DNA from: Pseudomonadota bacterium
GTDB lineage: Bacteria; Pseudomonadota; Gammaproteobacteria; Xanthomonadales; Rhodanobacteraceae
Assembly: GCA_021787175.1 (NCBI GenBank)
Contig: JAJYMF010000262.1
Location: 1-6,875, forward strand
Length of the DNA: 6,875 bases
Direction of reading: 5' to 3'
Part shown: piece by piece, positions 5,872 through 6,875 of the stretch
Position numbering within the stretch: position 1 is the stretch's first letter
How the letters are laid out: each line of letters starts with the position of its first letter
Notes under the pieces: model-generated
The model's input: only the letters and a program-made list of their open reading frames with translations
Databases searched by the model: none
Told to the model about the DNA's origin: nothing
Position numbers and translations under genes: made by a program

Positions 5872-6520
5872 AATTCACGTCGCTACCGCCCTCCGCCGCG
5901 ACCGCGTCGCATCCGGCGAGAATGTGGCGGAAAGTCAGGTTGATCCGCGGCATCACCGGTGCGCGCGTCTTCGGCAAATCGTGGCGATAGAGCCGCTGGG
6001 TCGCGCCGGCCATCAGCAGCAGGCTGCCATGCGCCAGTTCAAGCGAGAGTCCCGCGCCGCCATCGCGCGCGCGCAGACGGAAGCGGCGCGCGCCGCCGAG
6101 ACTGATGCTGGCGATCAGCGGCTCGGACCCCAGCTCGGGCTCGTCGTCGCTGTGCCAGCCCATCGAATCGCGGCCGTCGCGGTACAGATTGGCCAGCACG
6201 CTGTTGAAGCGCGCTCCGCAGGTCGTCTCCAGCCGCGCGCGCAGCGCCGCCAGTGCCGGCAACCACGGCCGCGGCTCGAAGCGCACACGCGAATAGGTAT
6301 AAGCCGCACCGGGGTCGCCGATCCAGCACGACAGTCGCGGCGCGTCGATCTCGCGCCCGAACAGGCGCAGACGATGCCGCTCCCATGGAATGGCCGCCGT
6401 CAGCACGGCGAACAGGGCGTCGGCTTCGGCCGCCGGCAGCCAGTCCGCCCGATAGTGCAATGACGCATCCGGCAGCGGCAGCGTGACAGCCGCCAAGTCA
6501 ACGGCAAACGACGGAGTCAT
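5870..6520 (-). CDS. alkB: AlkB-family Fe(II)/2-oxoglutarate-dependent dioxygenase (DNA alkylation repair)
   Basis: Predicted to repair alkylated bases such as 1-methyladenine and 3-methylcytosine by oxidative demethylation, in the cytoplasm. The 216-residue product matches AlkB in size and has the full active site: NLY (111-113), the iron-binding HSD (His123, Asp125), a third ligand at His180 in LYRHDLPKT, and RINLTFR (192-198), whose Arg, Asn and Arg correspond to the 2-oxoglutarate and iron-site residues of E. coli AlkB. Surrounding blocks (SRVRFEPRPW at 77-86, SMGWHSDDEPELG at 119-131, RRFRLR at 145-150, HGSLLLMAG at 164-172) resemble the ALKBH2/3-like group more than E. coli AlkB, so substrate preference is uncertain. 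The ATG at 6520 has no strong Shine-Dalgarno. It lies upstream of amtB on the same strand. No ada or other repair gene is next to it. Confidence 0.92.
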   Translation of the reverse strand: MTPSFAVDLAAVTLPLPDASLHYRADWLPAAEADALFAVLTAAIPWERHRLRLFGREIDAPRLSCWIGDPGAAYTYSRVRFEPRPWLPALAALRARLETTCGARFNSVLANLYRDGRDSMGWHSDDEPELGSEPLIASISLGGARRFRLRARDGGAGLSLELAHGSLLLMAGATQRLYRHDLPKTRAPVMPRINLTFRHILAGCDAVAAEGGSDVN

Positions 6521-6559
6521 GGCGGTGACGCTTCACGATCGGTGTGCGGCGCCGTCCAC

Positions 6560-6587
6560 GGAAACTCGATGCGCATGTGGAAACTCG
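6560..6587. repeat. Direct repeat flanking a palindrome upstream of alkB
   Basis: GGAAACTCG occurs at 6560-6568 and 6579-6587 (period 19 bp). Between the copies sits the perfect palindrome ATGCGCAT (6569-6576). The block is 40-67 bp before the alkB ATG, where a promoter or operator would be expected. I see no convincing -35/-10 pair in this region and cannot assign a regulator. Confidence 0.45.
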
Positions 6588-6625
6588 TTGCCGTGATTCG
6601 ATGCGGGCGATCGGCAGCCATCCGT

Positions 6626-6638
6626 CGTGAACATCACG
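6626..6638. repeat. Short inverted repeat CGTGA-ACA-TCACG
   Basis: Perfect 5-bp arms (6626-6630 and 6634-6638) with a 3-bp centre, about 106 bp upstream of alkB. The half-sites resemble CRP-type GTGA/TCAC arms, but the spacing is 3 bp instead of 6, so a CRP-type site is not supported. It may be another factor's site or chance. Confidence 0.3.
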
Positions 6639-6674
6639 CACACGATGGTCATCGCCCCCGCGATGCCCCCGCAA

Positions 6675-6704
6675 CCCCTGCCGGCGCGAACGCGACGGCA
6701 GGGG
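6675..6704 (-). terminator. Probable rnpB terminator hairpin
   Basis: CCCCTGCCG (6675-6683) pairs perfectly with CGGCAGGGG (6696-6704). The loop can add a three-pair GCG/CGC extension, closed on the minus strand by a TTCG tetraloop, with a two-base bulge. It begins about 7 nt beyond the predicted mature 3' end of RNase P RNA, where its terminator is expected. Only two T residues follow on the minus strand, so the U-tract is poor and termination strength is uncertain. Confidence 0.6.
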
Positions 6705-6711
6705 CGGATAG

Positions 6712-6875
6712 AGGAGGAGTCGGCCCGTAAGCCGGGTTCTGTTCTAGACAGTCATTCCTCTAGGCCCGCCGTCACCGACGGGCTCCAGCAGCCAACCCGG
6801 GAGCGACGCGGGCCACGTCATGGCTCCCCTATTTGGCCTTGCTCCAGGTGGGGTTTGCCGTGCCGCGTGGCGTTG
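6712..6875 (-). ncRNA. rnpB: RNase P RNA, bacterial type A (3' part; 5' end beyond window)
   Basis: Catalytic RNA of RNase P, which trims the 5' leaders of precursor tRNAs. Read on the minus strand, three blocks match the 3' half of E. coli M1 RNA: GGCAAACCCC (6850-6859), the L15 region that binds the tRNA 3' end; GGAGCAAGGCCAAATAGGGG (6826-6845); and ACAGAACCCGGCTTA (6728-6742), the strongly conserved element near the 3' end. Between them lie the expected hairpin around GGGAGCC...GGCTCC-like arms and GGCCTAGAGGAATGACTGTC. Counting from GGCTTA as in E. coli puts the mature 3' end near 6712, give or take a few bases. Roughly 160 nt of an RNA usually 350-400 nt long are present. The strand and identity are secure. 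Confidence 0.95.

Noticed and set aside
5770..5890. Sigma-54 promoter for amtB around the minus-strand CCTTGCG
   Set aside because: A TTGC is present, but the bases 10 nt further upstream are AT instead of the required GG.
4456..5943. 495-codon plus-strand open frame opposite amtB
   Set aside because: It is rich in Arg, His, Gln and Asp with no hydrophobic core, as expected for the antisense of a GC-rich membrane-protein gene. amtB on the other strand has full family motifs.
6542..6730. 62-codon plus-strand open frame between alkB and rnpB
   Set aside because: It has no ribosome binding site or recognisable domain and runs through the rnpB terminator hairpin into the rnpB 3' end.

Overview
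The window is very GC-rich and densely coded, with short intergenic gaps and G/C-ending codons. Gene content (gcvT, an MCE lipid-transport operon, amtB, alkB, a type A RNase P RNA) fits a high-GC proteobacterium. A xanthomonad-type gammaproteobacterium (Xanthomonadales) is my best guess, but this is an inference from family resemblance and was not searched.

Layout. 1-717 (minus): the N-terminal two thirds of gcvT, the glycine-cleavage T protein, running off the left edge. 718-856: a 139-bp divergent intergenic region with a plausible gcvT promoter and overlapping inverted repeats. 857-4386 (plus): a tight four-gene operon for an MCE-type ABC transporter. It encodes a STAS-MlaE permease fusion, an MlaF-type ATPase, a single-domain MCE protein with a long helical C-terminus, and a PqiC-like ABC_trans_aux outer-membrane lipoprotein. 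The junctions are GTGA overlap, 1-nt gap and ATGA overlap, so the genes are probably translationally coupled. 4387-4431: a 45-bp convergent gap. 4432-5769 (minus): amtB, an ammonium channel with a signal peptide and an intact PII-binding tail. 5870-6520 (minus): an AlkB-family Fe(II)/2-oxoglutarate dioxygenase with all catalytic residues. 6521-6711: intergenic DNA with a repeat-palindrome-repeat block and a strong hairpin, probably the rnpB terminator. 6712-6875 (minus): the 3' part of rnpB, running off the right edge.

How the genes work together. The four plus-strand genes would form one envelope-spanning lipid transporter: ATPase plus permease in the inner membrane, an MCE ring and helical stalk in the periplasm, and a lipoprotein at the outer membrane. 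The STAS subunit, separate (MlaB) in E. coli, is fused to the permease. No MlaC-like shuttle or MlaA is encoded here, so the layout is closer to Pqi than to canonical Mla. On the minus strand the order of transcription is rnpB, alkB, amtB. No glnK sits next to amtB.

No clearly new system, mobile element, CRISPR array or tRNA was found. The most interesting content is the hybrid architecture of the MCE operon and a few short symmetric repeats in the intergenic regions.
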